DNA of 64,000 bases from Iodobacter ciconiae. GTDB taxonomy: Bacteria; Pseudomonadota; Gammaproteobacteria; Burkholderiales; Chitinibacteraceae. The notes under the pieces were generated by a model, which saw nothing but the letters and a program-made list of their open reading frames with translations, did not search any database and was not told where the DNA came from. Positions 21,778 through 33,293 of the stretch are shown here, piece after piece; the first letter of the stretch is position 1; each line of letters starts with the position of its first letter. A program made the translations under genes and the position numbers. The stretch is taken from positions 2,294,001 to 2,358,000 of the forward strand of contig NZ_CP034433.1 in the NCBI RefSeq assembly GCF_003952345.1, in the 5' to 3' direction.

Positions 21778-22329
21778 TCAGCCCCGGTAAATAAAGCAGC
21801 CGTCCAGCAGAAACTCACCTGCAGCAACCTGAGCATCTGGCGATACACGATCAAAGTTAAGCTGCTGACCATCCACAACCACCCAAGCTGGAATCGGCTT
21901 TTGCTGATAACTGCCGATCACTTCATCTGCACGCTGGATATTTGCCGGAGTTTTTACCACAGACGGGGCAGAGCTTGCTGGCTGCACAGCAGCCTCAATC
22001 TCCCTAGGTGCTGCTGCAGCTTCAATTTCAGCGGCTTGCAGCGGCAGATTGCGCAGGTACAAATTAAATGCAAATTGCGGCAAAATCAGGCGACGAACTT
22101 TTTTCTCATCATCAATGATGCAGCACACGCCGAATTCTGTTTCGCACTTAGGGCAGTGCGCCTTGGCAGCAATGGCAATATGGTTCTCCACCAAACGCGC
22201 GATGCCAAACATATCATTGGCCTGCAGCATTTCCCCACAGCTCACGCAGGGCTTAGAGAATTGGCGAACCTGCGAACCATTTTTAAACTTCAAAGGCAGG
22301 CACTGCTTAAGGCGTTGATTGGGTAGCAT
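21778..22329 (-). CDS. Conserved hypothetical protein with an N-terminal zinc-ribbon-like motif
   Basis: A 183-residue protein. Two CxxC pairs (KPCVSCGEML near residue 30 and AHCPKCETEFGVCC near 60) suggest a zinc-binding fold with histidine/cysteine-rich surroundings. An alanine- and glutamate-rich linker (about 95-125) leads to a C-terminal segment around VVVDGQQLNFDRVSP. No signal peptide or membrane helix is evident. It lies between panD and the exoribonuclease gene on the same strand, about 100-150 bp from each. Function unknown. Confidence 0.7.
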   Translation of the reverse strand: MLPNQRLKQCLPLKFKNGSQVRQFSKPCVSCGEMLQANDMFGIARLVENHIAIAAKAHCPKCETEFGVCCIIDDEKKVRRLILPQFAFNLYLRNLPLQAAEIEAAAAPREIEAAVQPASSAPSVVKTPANIQRADEVIGSYQQKPIPAWVVVDGQQLNFDRVSPDAQVAAGEFLLDGCFIYRG

Positions 22330-22371
22330 TTATAATCATCATTGTTTGTTAAATAATAGGGGGAGTTGCAA

Positions 22372-22424
22372 TTGGGGAGTGGTTTATTGGAGAGTAAAAC
22401 CTCCCGACACTCCCGACTCCCAGC
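22372..22424. repeat. GGGAGT-type palindromic repeat, second copy
   Basis: GGGGAGTGG...AACCTCCCGACACTCCCGACTCCC is an imperfect hairpin just after the exoribonuclease stop. It resembles the element between gltB and gltD and may also be the transcript end. Confidence 0.5.
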
Positions 22425-22427
22425 CTC

Positions 22428-24275
22428 TTAAATCGTCGCCATACGCGTTTCAAGCAGCAGCTCAAGTAAATCAATCTTCATGACTTGCAGACTGACCGTG
22501 GTACCGGCAGGTAGTTCCGGAATACCTGCACGTATTACCAGAGGCATGCCATCCACGCGCACTAAATTCTCTTTTATCACCACCGCAGTAATTTCACGTT
22601 TGTTTTCCTGCTGCAGGTAACGCAAACACCAGTACCTTTCCATCTTATCTTGTAATTCAGCGTAAGCGGCGTAGGCAGTATCGAAACTTCCGATAATCGA
22701 ATACAGCTCGGCGTCATTCTTTTGAAAGCGCGGCTTGGTGTTGCCAATCAGCGCCAGTAACTGCAGCTGGTTCACGTAATCCACCGCCCGGCGCAGTGGT
22801 GAAGAAGCCCAGGAATAGCATTCCACGCCCAGACCAATATGCGGGCCAGCCTGCGTGGTTAAACGCACACGGCCGCCATTCTGGCCGCGATAAATCCCCG
22901 CCACCTGGCCCTGCATCAAATCTTTGCCCCAGGTGCTATTGGCCAGAATCATCAACTCGGCCACCAGTTTATCCATCGGTGCGCCCCGTTTGCGCGGCAC
23001 AATACGCACGCGTTTTTCACCATCAACCTGGTCGATATAGAAGCTGTAATCAATTTTAAGCGGTGCAGTCGGATCCGCCTTGCCACGGCGGCCTTCCAGC
23101 GCACCGGCAAAGTGCCACAAAAAAGTGATTTCTTCTTTCCACGGAAAATCAGGCGTACCCTCAATTCCTGCGGTGTTTTCGTTAAACACCGGCTCCAGCT
23201 GCTCGTGACGCAAGTTGGCAGCAATTGGCACCCTTTCCACAATACTGCGATGCGAAAGCACATCAAAGCCCAACGACAGCTCCAAATACATACTCAGCGC
23301 CGGGCAGGTTTTACCCTCTTGCAGGGTAAAAACTTCCACCACATCATTTGGCAGCATGGTGATCTTGTCACCGGGCATATACACGGTAGAGAGGCGATCC
23401 AGAATAATTTTATCAACGTCAGATCCGGCGGCAATCCCCAGAGCAGGTGCAGCAATATGAATCCCCACCTGCCAATTGCCATTGGGCAAACGCTTCAGGC
23501 TGAAAGCATCATCAATTTCGGTGGTGGTGGAATCGTCAATGCTAAAGGCCTGTACGTCGGCCAACGGCAAATCACCCGGGCACGTAATCGGCTCGGTCGG
23601 TGCAAAACCACGGCCCTTAGGGAAGGATTCGGCCAGAAAACCATCAAGCAGATAATCGCCCACATCAGGAATTGCGCCGATTTTTTCCATCAAACGCAGA
23701 GCAGACATCTGCATGGCATCCGCAGCAGCAGCCAGCGTTTTCCACTCAAGGCTATTTTTATCAGGGCGGTGCAGTAGTTTACTGGCTAAGGGGATAAATG
23801 ACTCGGGCAAAGCGCCAGCTTGCAGCTCGGCTTGCCAGATTGCCATTTGCTCGGCTTCTTTTTTCTTTTTTTCGAGGCCAGCCAAAGCAGCTTTCAGATT
23901 TTCCTCAGGTGCAGCCTTGTAATGGCCGCGGCCTTTGCGGTAGAAATACATCGGCGCGCCATGCAAACGGATCAGTGCCGCAGCCTGTTGCTGTACCGAA
24001 GGATTAGCACCAAAGTATTCGGCGGCAATCGTGTTAAACGCAAATTCGTCCGTGCCACAGCATTCCCACAGAAAATCGACATCAATTTCATCTGCCGCAG
24101 CTTGCGCCGCTTTCAGGAAGTCATCAAGGCTGATACGCTCAAAGCGCAGCAGCACATTAGCTGCTTTTACCTTAAAACGTTTACCACGCGCATCTTCAAG
24201 CATCAGGCTTGCCGCCTGCTCTTCCTTGATCGTGGCTACCTTGAAATTACCATCTTCCTCAAAAAAAACATTCAT
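22428..24275 (-). CDS. RNB-domain exoribonuclease (RNase II family)
   Basis: A 615-residue protein with an RNase II catalytic domain. The active-site block FSIDDSTTTEIDDAFS supplies the metal-binding aspartates; it is followed by VGIHIAAPALGI and, near the end, VRLTTQAGPHIGLGVECYSWASSPLRRAVDYVNQ. It degrades RNA processively 3' to 5'. The N-terminus is not a typical cold-shock domain and the C-terminal S1 part looks short, as in the shorter betaproteobacterial RNB proteins. I prefer the ATG at 24275 (MNVFFEEDG), which matches the usual start; an ATG at 24296 adds seven residues. Confidence 0.9.
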   Translation of the reverse strand: MNVFFEEDGNFKVATIKEEQAASLMLEDARGKRFKVKAANVLLRFERISLDDFLKAAQAAADEIDVDFLWECCGTDEFAFNTIAAEYFGANPSVQQQAAALIRLHGAPMYFYRKGRGHYKAAPEENLKAALAGLEKKKKEAEQMAIWQAELQAGALPESFIPLASKLLHRPDKNSLEWKTLAAAADAMQMSALRLMEKIGAIPDVGDYLLDGFLAESFPKGRGFAPTEPITCPGDLPLADVQAFSIDDSTTTEIDDAFSLKRLPNGNWQVGIHIAAPALGIAAGSDVDKIILDRLSTVYMPGDKITMLPNDVVEVFTLQEGKTCPALSMYLELSLGFDVLSHRSIVERVPIAANLRHEQLEPVFNENTAGIEGTPDFPWKEEITFLWHFAGALEGRRGKADPTAPLKIDYSFYIDQVDGEKRVRIVPRKRGAPMDKLVAELMILANSTWGKDLMQGQVAGIYRGQNGGRVRLTTQAGPHIGLGVECYSWASSPLRRAVDYVNQLQLLALIGNTKPRFQKNDAELYSIIGSFDTAYAAYAELQDKMERYWCLRYLQQENKREITAVVIKENLVRVDGMPLVIRAGIPELPAGTTVSLQVMKIDLLELLLETRMATI

Positions 24276-24371
24276 TCTCAAGCCGCCAGCATTCATTTAT
24301 TGATTTAGCCGGCCATTATAACAAGGTCCGCCCTATGCCGCTTGCTGGTAATAAACCAAGCCAGCCTTCAT

Positions 24372-24492
24372 CAAACCCAAATATTGAACCACGGAGGTCA
24401 CTGAGGACACAGAGTTTCACGGAGAAAACCTAGTTTTTATTATGTTTTTCTCCGTGTTCTCCTTTTTCTCTGTGGTTTAAGATTTGGGTTTT
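24372..24492. repeat. Large CACAGAG/CTCTGTG palindrome downstream of prfA
   Basis: A near-perfect inverted repeat of about 120 bp. Arms read AAACCCAAAT...GAACCACGGAG...ACACAGAG...GGAGAAAA and are mirrored by TTTTTCTCCGTG...CTCTGTGGTTTAAGATTTGGGTTT. Related elements lie at 25651-25767 and 38341-38453. It would form a long hairpin in RNA from either strand. Confidence 0.8.
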
Positions 24493-24519
24493 GTTATGCT
24501 ACACCTTGCCCTTACCTCC

Positions 24520-25602
24520 TTACTCTGTCCCGCCCAATTGCGCCAGCAGCTCGGTTTGGTGCTCGTTGACCAGGGCTTGGGTCAGGTCGTTCATATCGCC
24601 ATCCATGATGTAATCCAGCTTATACAGCGTGAGATTAATCCGGTGATCGGTCATGCGGCCCTGCGGGAAGTTGTAGGTGCGGATGCGCTCGGACCTGTCG
24701 CCGGAGCCCACCAGCGATTTACGCTGCGCGGCTTCTACGGCATGGCGTTCGCGGTCTTGTACGTCTTTAATGCGGGCGGCCAGCACCGATAAGGCGCGGG
24801 CTTTATTTTTGTGCTGGCTTCGGTCGTCCTGGCATTCCACCACAATACCGCTTGGAATATGCGTTACCCGCACAGCCGAATCAGTTTTGTTAATGTGCTG
24901 ACCACCGGCACCGCTGGCGCGGAAGGTGTCGATGCGCAAATCGGCAGGGTTAATGGTGATTTCTTCTGCTTCGTCTGCCTCAGCCATCACCGCTACCGTA
25001 CACGCCGAGGTATGAATTCTGCCCTGCGTTTCGGTAGCTGGCACACGCTGCACCCGGTGCGCACCAGATTCAAATTTTAGCCATGAATACGCACCAAAAC
25101 CCACAATACGGGCAATGATTTCGCGATAGCCGCCCAGATCAGATTCACTGGCTGAAACCACTTCTACCTGCCAGCGATTACGCTCGGCAAAGCGGCTGTA
25201 CATGCGGAATAAATCACCGGCAAACAAGGCCGCTTCGTCACCACCGGTACCGGCGCGGATTTCTAAAAATATATTGCGCTCGTCGTTAGGATCTTTTGGC
25301 AGCAGCGCTTTTTGCAGCTCGATTTCCAAGGCTTCGATACGTACTTTGCCTTCTTTGATTTCTTCTTCGGCCATATCCTTCATATCAGGATCGCTGAGCA
25401 TTTCAGTAGCGTCCGTCATATCGGCTTCAATCTGGGTAAAACGATGATAAAGAGCCACCACAGGTTCTAATTCGGCACGCTCTTTGGTGAGCTTGCGATA
25501 GCTAGTCATATCACGAGTCGCCTCTTCGGTAGCCAGTAAGGCATCGACTTCTTCAAGACGATCAGCAAGTTGCGCCAATTTGGCAGCAATAGAAGGTTTC
25601 AT
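24520..25602 (-). CDS. prfA: Peptide chain release factor 1
   Basis: A 360-residue RF1, recognising UAA and UAG stop codons. The GGQ motif that triggers peptidyl-tRNA hydrolysis is in [16 protein letters not shown], and the stop-codon recognition region is near [13 protein letters not shown]. Length is exactly that of the family. It lies downstream of hemA on the same strand, a common synteny, but a large CACAGAG palindrome separates the two genes and another follows prfA. Confidence 0.98.
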   Translation of the reverse strand: MKPSIAAKLAQLADRLEEVDALLATEEATRDMTSYRKLTKERAELEPVVALYHRFTQIEADMTDATEMLSDPDMKDMAEEEIKEGKVRIEALEIELQKALLPKDPNDERNIFLEIRAGTGGDEAALFAGDLFRMYSRFAERNRWQVEVVSASESDLGGYREIIARIVGFGAYSWLKFESGAHRVQRVPATETQGRIHTSACTVAVMAEADEAEEITINPADLRIDTFRASGAGGQHINKTDSAVRVTHIPSGIVVECQDDRSQHKNKARALSVLAARIKDVQDRERHAVEAAQRKSLVGSGDRSERIRTYNFPQGRMTDHRINLTLYKLDYIMDGDMNDLTQALVNEHQTELLAQLGGTE

Positions 25603-25650
25603 TTCAGTTCCAGAGTGTATGTATTTGGCCTGCGAGATTATTCAGAGTGC

Positions 25651-25767
25651 TAAACCTTAAACCACAGAGTGAAACGAGGACACAGAGTTCCACAGAGAAA
25701 ACCATCAAATTATTGCTTTTCTCTGTGAAGCTCTGTGCTCTCTGTGTGCTCTGTGGTTCGAGATTTT
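25651..25767. repeat. Large CACAGAG/CTCTGTG palindrome upstream of prfA
   Basis: Arms AAACCACAGAG...GGACACAGAGTTCCACAGAGAAAA and TTTTCTCTGTGAAGCTCTGTG...GCTCTGTGGTT form an imperfect hairpin of about 115 bp between hemA and prfA. It belongs to the same family as the elements at 24372 and 38341. Confidence 0.8.
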
Positions 25768-25847
25768 GCTTCCTCAGTTTTAAGCTGAAGCATCTTAATA
25801 ATCAGGTTGTTTTAATAATTAATATCTAGGACTAGCTAGCAGCGCAG

Positions 25848-27095
25848 CTACTCGTGCAGGCGGTAGAGACGGCGCACGGTGGCGAGGGTGTTTTCCTGCT
25901 CTTCCGGCAAGACATTATTTAAGGCAGCGAGTGGGGCGTGCATAAATTTATTGGCCATTTGGCGTGAGAATTCTGCCAGCACGGCTTCAGCGTTTTCGCC
26001 TGCGGCCAGTTTCTTTTGCGCTTTTTCCAGCTCATGCCGGGCGATACGGTCGGCATAATCTTTTAACTCTCTGATGGTCGGCACCAGCGCACGGCTGGAT
26101 ACCCAGCGATGAAAATCATCCACGCGTGTAGCGATAATCACTTCGGCCGATTCAACTTCACCCGCCCGGGATTCCTGCCCCTGACGCACCACTTCGGCCA
26201 AGTCATCCAAGGTGTAAAGGTAGACATCAGATAAATCGCCCACCTCGCCTTCGATATCACGCGGCACGGCTAAATCCACCATAAACATCGGTCGGTGCTT
26301 ACGTTCTTTCAGCGCCCGCTCAACCATACCCTTGCCCACGATGGGCAGCGGCGCTGCAGTTGATGTAACCACGATGTCAAATTCAGCAAGGCGGGATGGC
26401 AAATCAGATAATAAAATCGCTTCGCCGCCAAATTTTTTGGCCAGCATTTCGCCGCGTTCTATGGTGCGATTGGCCACGGTAATTTGCTTGGGGCCACGGG
26501 CGTGAAAGTGCGTGGCGCAGAGCTCGATCATTTCTCCTGCGCCAATAAAAAGCACCTTACAGGATGCCACTGAGGGGAATAATCGCTCAGCCAGGCGTAC
26601 CGATGCGGCAGCCATGGATACGGATGCGGCCCCAATCCGTGTTTGGGTTCTGACTTCTTTAGCCACCGAAAAAGCACGCTGAAACACACCATTGAGCAGC
26701 ACGCCCATCGTGCCTGCATCCCTGGCAAAACGCTCGGCGTCTTTGAGCTGACCTAAAATCTGTGTTTCGCCCAGCACCATGGAGTCCAGGCCACTGGCAA
26801 CCCTGAATGCGTGGCTGGCGGCATCGCCACCATTGAGCAAATACAGATGCGGCTCGATATCTTCTACGCGATGCCCACGCGTGCTTGCCAGCCAGGCCAG
26901 AACCTGTTGCGGTTCTCTGGCATTACAGTAAAGCTCGGTGCGATTACAGGTCGAAACAATCGCCGCTTCCGACACACCATGCTCAGCACTTAACATGGCT
27001 AAAGCGGTAGGCACTTCTGCCGGAGTAAACGCGAGCCTCTCCCTGACTGCAACGGGGGCAGTGTGGTAATTAACGCCAAGGACAAGCAGATTCAT
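25848..27095 (-). CDS. hemA: Glutamyl-tRNA reductase
   Basis: A 415-residue HemA, reducing glutamyl-tRNA(Glu) to glutamate-1-semialdehyde, the first committed step of C5 haem synthesis. The catalytic cysteine is Cys50 in the motif STCNRTELYC; the NADPH-binding motif is LFIGAGEMIE, and the C-terminal dimerisation helices follow. Using tRNA in this way is the C5 pathway expected in betaproteobacteria other than some lineages. prfA follows on the same strand. Confidence 0.97.
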   Translation of the reverse strand: MNLLVLGVNYHTAPVAVRERLAFTPAEVPTALAMLSAEHGVSEAAIVSTCNRTELYCNAREPQQVLAWLASTRGHRVEDIEPHLYLLNGGDAASHAFRVASGLDSMVLGETQILGQLKDAERFARDAGTMGVLLNGVFQRAFSVAKEVRTQTRIGAASVSMAAASVRLAERLFPSVASCKVLFIGAGEMIELCATHFHARGPKQITVANRTIERGEMLAKKFGGEAILLSDLPSRLAEFDIVVTSTAAPLPIVGKGMVERALKERKHRPMFMVDLAVPRDIEGEVGDLSDVYLYTLDDLAEVVRQGQESRAGEVESAEVIIATRVDDFHRWVSSRALVPTIRELKDYADRIARHELEKAQKKLAAGENAEAVLAEFSRQMANKFMHAPLAALNNVLPEEQENTLATVRRLYRLHE

Positions 27096-27250
27096 AGGGA
27101 TTCATCGAAGGCAGGCGGAAGAAAACTGCCCATTTTACCCTGAAACGGTAAGCAGCTCACAGAGATCTCGCTAATACCACTTGGAATAGAAGTTTAGTGA
27201 AAGGGTTTGGGTACAAAATTCATCAAAACAGCAGCCCCCGTGGCCACGTA

Positions 27251-28819
27251 TTACAAAGGTATTTCCTCTGTTTTTTGGTACTCGAATAAGTCATAACCCA
27301 TTTGTTGTTCGACTAATTTTCCGACCCGAATCATCACCTCACCATTGGCAGTAAGCAAAGATAATTCACGCAAGCTGATATAAGTGCCCTTAGGCGCCGC
27401 CAGCATGGGGGCTTGTTTAAGCGCAGGAATTTCAGGCATTAATAATGCAGGCTGATACTGCTCGCCTTTGTGGCCGATCGTGGGACGAAACATCACGGCA
27501 GAAGCCCTGACAGTGATAATTTGCAAGCCAATTTCCAGGCACTGCTTATCCATTTGTTGCAGCCAGCGCACAGACGCCACCATCCAGTGCTTGTGGCCCT
27601 GAGCGCGCAGGGCAACAATTTCACCGGCCCTTACCCGCTCAGCCGGCATATTTTCAGAAACCAGAGCGTAGCCGCCCGGGCTTTCATTAATCACTTTCCA
27701 ATGCGTGATTGGTAAAGTGTCATGAAGTTCTTCAACCGCTTCAATAGCGTCTTCAAATATATTTTCCGGCTCTAATAAGCCATGGCCATCATTCACACAA
27801 AGCACTGCAGCCCTTAGACCCAGGCACAGATCAACGGGTGTATGTGAAGCAATTCTCTGGAAAGTGCGCTTTGTAGCAATCGTCCACTGCCGCGATACAC
27901 GGCGCAAGATTTCGATCCACATCAGCACTTTGCCGCGGTCCTGAGCCAAAGGGGCCTTCGCTTCCAAAACGGCTAAGGATTTATGCAAATGCCGAACCAG
28001 CTCTGATGTGTCAAGCAACACGCCGCCACCTAAATACCCATCCAAAGAGCGGGATCCAAGATACTGAGGAGGCTTATCTTCATCCAGACTCACCAAAAAG
28101 AAGCCTGCCGCATTGCCAAGCTGAGAAATGGGCTGAAAATGCGCATAACCAGCATAGTTTTCAACGATTTCAAATACTTTATCCAGCTCAGCCCCGGCAA
28201 AGCGCTGCGGCTCAGCCAGCGCCAGCAGCAAAATATACTTATAGGTACGGGCAACCCCGGGTGAGTGTTCTGCGGAAGTCTGATCAATTAAATGGGCCTC
28301 AATCGCATACCTGAATAATTGATGGGCCTCCAGCCAGATGCCTTCCGGCACTGCCGAATAAACACGGCAACTCAACTGAAACAGGCTATAAAACTGCGAC
28401 ATTATTTTTTGAATTAATGCCGGAACAACCTTGTTGTTTCCAAATGAAAGCCGCTTATCCAAACGATCTGTCAGAGCAATCTTGTAACCATCGGCCAGCT
28501 CCAGACAAAACCGTCTGGCCAGAAGAGCTGCGGCCTGTGCCTGCTCTTTTAGGGGCAAGCCCGGCACGCGATAAAGCACAGCCAGCTCAATTGCCAGCGA
28601 TTCCTGAATTACAGCATATTCATCAAGTAATTTAATTCGATCATCTGCATTAATTTTCACACGGTTACATGCAGCCAGTGCATCGCATAACTGCCGCCCG
28701 GCCAACAGAGGATTAGCCACAGGCAAGGCAATCAGCCATTCTCTTAGACGCTTTGGGTTAGTTTCAACGCTCGCAACAAGATTCGGCTCGAAAGGCGGTA
28801 ATTTAAGCGACAACGGCAT
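27251..28819 (-). CDS. Conserved protein with PilZ-like C-terminal region (paralogue 1)
   Basis: A 522-residue cytoplasmic protein of mostly helical character for the first 350 residues. Around residue 375 it has THWKVINESPGGYAL, where NxSxxG is half of the PilZ c-di-GMP-binding signature; the preceding RxxxR arginines are not obvious. Then come beta-rich segments (GEIVALR, WMVASVRWL, LEIGLQII) as in PilZ barrels. A 524-residue paralogue is at 52285. I suspect a c-di-GMP-linked or PilZ-derived regulator, without proof. The ATG at 28819 has GGAG seven bases upstream; the gene overlaps the bioA end by 17 bp. Confidence 0.65.
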   Translation of the reverse strand: MPLSLKLPPFEPNLVASVETNPKRLREWLIALPVANPLLAGRQLCDALAACNRVKINADDRIKLLDEYAVIQESLAIELAVLYRVPGLPLKEQAQAAALLARRFCLELADGYKIALTDRLDKRLSFGNNKVVPALIQKIMSQFYSLFQLSCRVYSAVPEGIWLEAHQLFRYAIEAHLIDQTSAEHSPGVARTYKYILLLALAEPQRFAGAELDKVFEIVENYAGYAHFQPISQLGNAAGFFLVSLDEDKPPQYLGSRSLDGYLGGGVLLDTSELVRHLHKSLAVLEAKAPLAQDRGKVLMWIEILRRVSRQWTIATKRTFQRIASHTPVDLCLGLRAAVLCVNDGHGLLEPENIFEDAIEAVEELHDTLPITHWKVINESPGGYALVSENMPAERVRAGEIVALRAQGHKHWMVASVRWLQQMDKQCLEIGLQIITVRASAVMFRPTIGHKGEQYQPALLMPEIPALKQAPMLAAPKGTYISLRELSLLTANGEVMIRVGKLVEQQMGYDLFEYQKTEEIPL

Positions 28820-30146
28820 CAACAAACTCCGATATAACATTTTCTACTGCATCCAAAGCTGCCAGTGTTCCTGACAATAAGTGTCTGACTTCTGCATCAG
28901 TCAGGCAATAAGGCGGCATAAAGTAAACGGTATTGCCGATCGGCCTAAGCAAGAGTTCCTGTTCCAGAGCTGCGATAAAAAAACGCTGTGCAAAGCCAGG
29001 GGCCACCCCCACCACATCAAAAGCCCAGATCATCCCGGTACGCCGATAATTTCTAACTTTAGGATGTAAAGCCAGCGTAGCAAACACCATATCCCAGCGT
29101 AACGCTTTTTCAGCGTTTTTTGCGATTACATCATCATTTTCAAAAATATCCAGAACAGCCAAAGCGGCTGCGCAAGCCAATGGATTACCGGTATAAGAAT
29201 GCGAGTGTAAAAATGCCCTGCTAATATCATCATGATAAAAAGCGGCATAAATTTCATCACGGCTCAGCACCACGGCCAAAGGCAAAAAGCCGCCGGTAAT
29301 TCCCTTGGAAAGACATAAAAAATCTGGTTTTATATTTGCCTGCTCATAAGCAAACATAGACCCTGTACGCCCAAAACCCACGGCAATTTCGTCACAAACC
29401 AAATGAATCTGATAGCGATCACATAAGAGCCGCGCTTTTTGCAGATAGCTCAGATCATACATAGCCATTCCTGCTGCGCCTTGCACCAAAGGCTCAAGAA
29501 TCAGCGCAGCAATATCCTGGTGATGCTTCTCCAGCGTAGCGACCAAAGCATCAATTGCCCGCTCAGCTACATCTGACGCCGTTTCTGCTGCCAACGCTTG
29601 ACGTGTATCAGGATTCATTACACAGAAATTATCTCTGACCAAAGGGGCGTAGGCATCACGAAAAACAGGCACATCAGTTACCGACAAAGCACCCGCCGTT
29701 TCTCCGTGATAACTGTTTTCTAGATAGATGAAGCGATTTTTTTGCGCTTGCCCCTGATTACGCCAGTAATGCACCGACATTTTTAGTGCAACTTCTATCG
29801 CAGATGCGCCATCCGAGCCATAAAAAGCATGGCCCAAGCCGCTTAGCTTTGCCAAACGCTCGGATAACTCCACCACAGGCTGATGGGTAAAACCCGCCAG
29901 CATCACATGCTCCAGAGTATCCATTTGCAGGCTAATCGCAGCCTTAATTCTAGGCTCTCCATGGCCAAATAAATTAACCCACCAGCTGGAAACCGCATCC
30001 AGGTAACGTTTTCCATCCGCTTCATATAGCCATGTGCCTTGCGCGCGAGCAATCGGGATCAAGGGAAAGCTTTCATGCCGCTTCATTTGCGTACAGGGAT
30101 GCCACACTGCCGCCAGGCTTCGTGCCAGTAAATTAATGTTTTTCAT
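28803..30146 (-). CDS. bioA: Adenosylmethionine-8-amino-7-oxononanoate aminotransferase
   Basis: A 447-residue PLP-dependent class III aminotransferase that makes 7,8-diaminopelargonate in biotin synthesis with SAM as amino donor. Distinguishing features are HPCTQMKRHESFPLI near the N-terminus, the SSWWVNLFGH motif, and the PLP lysine in CLSKGITGGFLPLA. Length is typical. No other bio genes are nearby. The following PilZ-like gene overlaps its 3' end, suggesting co-transcription. Confidence 0.95.
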   Translation of the reverse strand: MKNINLLARSLAAVWHPCTQMKRHESFPLIPIARAQGTWLYEADGKRYLDAVSSWWVNLFGHGEPRIKAAISLQMDTLEHVMLAGFTHQPVVELSERLAKLSGLGHAFYGSDGASAIEVALKMSVHYWRNQGQAQKNRFIYLENSYHGETAGALSVTDVPVFRDAYAPLVRDNFCVMNPDTRQALAAETASDVAERAIDALVATLEKHHQDIAALILEPLVQGAAGMAMYDLSYLQKARLLCDRYQIHLVCDEIAVGFGRTGSMFAYEQANIKPDFLCLSKGITGGFLPLAVVLSRDEIYAAFYHDDISRAFLHSHSYTGNPLACAAALAVLDIFENDDVIAKNAEKALRWDMVFATLALHPKVRNYRRTGMIWAFDVVGVAPGFAQRFFIAALEQELLLRPIGNTVYFMPPYCLTDAEVRHLLSGTLAALDAVENVISEFVDAVVA

Positions 30147-30239
30147 ATCAAAATATAAAGCTTCAAATAAGCTCTAGCAAAATCCACTTTAAAACTCATG
30201 AGGGATATCCGCAGGAAAGGCAAACGGTTAGGGCTCTGC

Positions 30240-30749
30240 TGACGTTTGATTCACAATTGCACAGGCCGGAAAAATAACCAAGCACAAAGCCTAAATTGAG
30301 CATGATCGCTAAGGCGCATCATAAGAGTGGCCAGCGTAACCATAAATCAAATCTCTACAAACACTAGCCCAGCCCAATCAAATTAATGCTTTTGTTTTAA
30401 AATAATTTGAAAATACTAAATAACCAACCAAGTAGCACCCTAGCCGCACGCTACTCCAGGTAAGACTGGTAAAAAAAATAACGAAGAATATTAGTCGCCA
30501 ATCTTACACAATTCCAAGAAACAGCATCAAAAAACCTTACCTTAAAACTTAATTTTACAATCCCCAAAAAGCCGGAAAGCCGCAACAATAAGCCACCTGG
30601 ATAACAACAAAGCTCGCCTTTACGCGAAAGTAACTCAACATCGCATCACTAAAAAACCCCCATATCATCATTAAGTAGTAATAAATACCACGCTGGCTAA
30701 AACCATAGCTGCACAGATCATCCAAAGATTTGATGTGAATCAAACGTCA
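30240..30749. repeat. 510-bp segment bounded by perfect 16-bp inverted repeats
   Basis: TGACGTTTGATTCACA at 30240-30255 is repeated in perfect inverse orientation at 30734-30749. The enclosed DNA is AT-rich and has no convincing gene; the best frame (30555-30743, minus) would start with TTG inside the right repeat and has no recognisable domain. The architecture suggests a decayed insertion sequence or a non-autonomous element, or a pair of operator sites. No flanking target duplication is obvious. Confidence 0.55.
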
Positions 30750-31080
30750 ACAGGCCTGCCGGATCAAAATGCCATAGCAGAAACACTTCTAAGCTAACAC
30801 TAGCGGATGAATTATCCATATCGAGCACCGCAAACATGCCGGTTTAAGCCGAACAAATTAAGACTGAATAAAAAACCACCTGTATAGCGGTATTTCCCGG
30901 GCAATATGTTTATTATGGCCACATAAGCAGCTTTCTACCCTCGAAAGCCAAGCCCCAACAGAGCAGCCTATCTATATTAACGATGCCTGGAACAAGCCCG
31001 CCTCAGTCGTTCAATACAAGAGACTAAACCGCCAATATCCATCCTATTTTTCCTGCAAAAAAATTTCCCGTTTCCCCCTC
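30750..31080. other. Intergenic region upstream of groESL
   Basis: AT-rich DNA between the inverted-repeat segment and the groESL promoter. I see no gene, RNA or further repeat in it. Confidence 0.5.
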
Positions 31081-31109
31081 TTGAAAAAAACCTGCCTCGC
31101 CCATACCAT
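31081..31109 (+). promoter_or_regulatory. Vegetative (sigma-70 type) groESL promoter
   Basis: TTGAAA at 31081-31086 and TACCAT at 31104-31109 are separated by 17 bp. They sit immediately before the CIRCE operator, so HrcA bound there would block initiation. Confidence 0.7.
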
Positions 31110-31136
31110 TTAGCACTCGTTAGCAGTGAGTGCTAA
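31110..31136 (+). promoter_or_regulatory. CIRCE operator (HrcA binding site)
   Basis: TTAGCACTC-N9-GAGTGCTAA, a perfect match to the CIRCE consensus. It lies 67 bp before groES. HrcA represses groESL at normal temperature and is itself refolded by GroEL, so the operon is derepressed by heat shock. Confidence 0.97.
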
Positions 31137-31203
31137 CAACGATCGAACAGGCCGTCTGGCCAAGTATTTGAATGCCACTTTTTTTATCTGGAGAGTGAAA
31201 ACC

Positions 31204-33197
<1,994 letters not shown>

Positions 33198-33239
33198 TTG
33201 CAGCAATCGGGCTTGGATTAAAAACCCGGTGACTTGCTT

Positions 33240-33276
33240 GAAAAAACGCCACTCCCTTGGGAGTGGCGTTTTTTAT
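33240..33276. terminator. Bidirectional terminator after groEL
   Basis: AAAAAACGCCACTCCC-TT-GGGAGTGGCGTTTTTT forms a long perfect stem with A and T tails. It serves groEL on the plus strand and the converging thioesterase gene on the minus strand. Confidence 0.93.
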
Positions 33277-33293
33277 AACAACTTCAATCGGCA

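Noticed and set aside
30555..30743. 62-residue minus-strand frame in the inverted-repeat segment
   Set aside because: It starts with TTG inside the repeat arm, has no ribosome-binding site and no recognisable domain.
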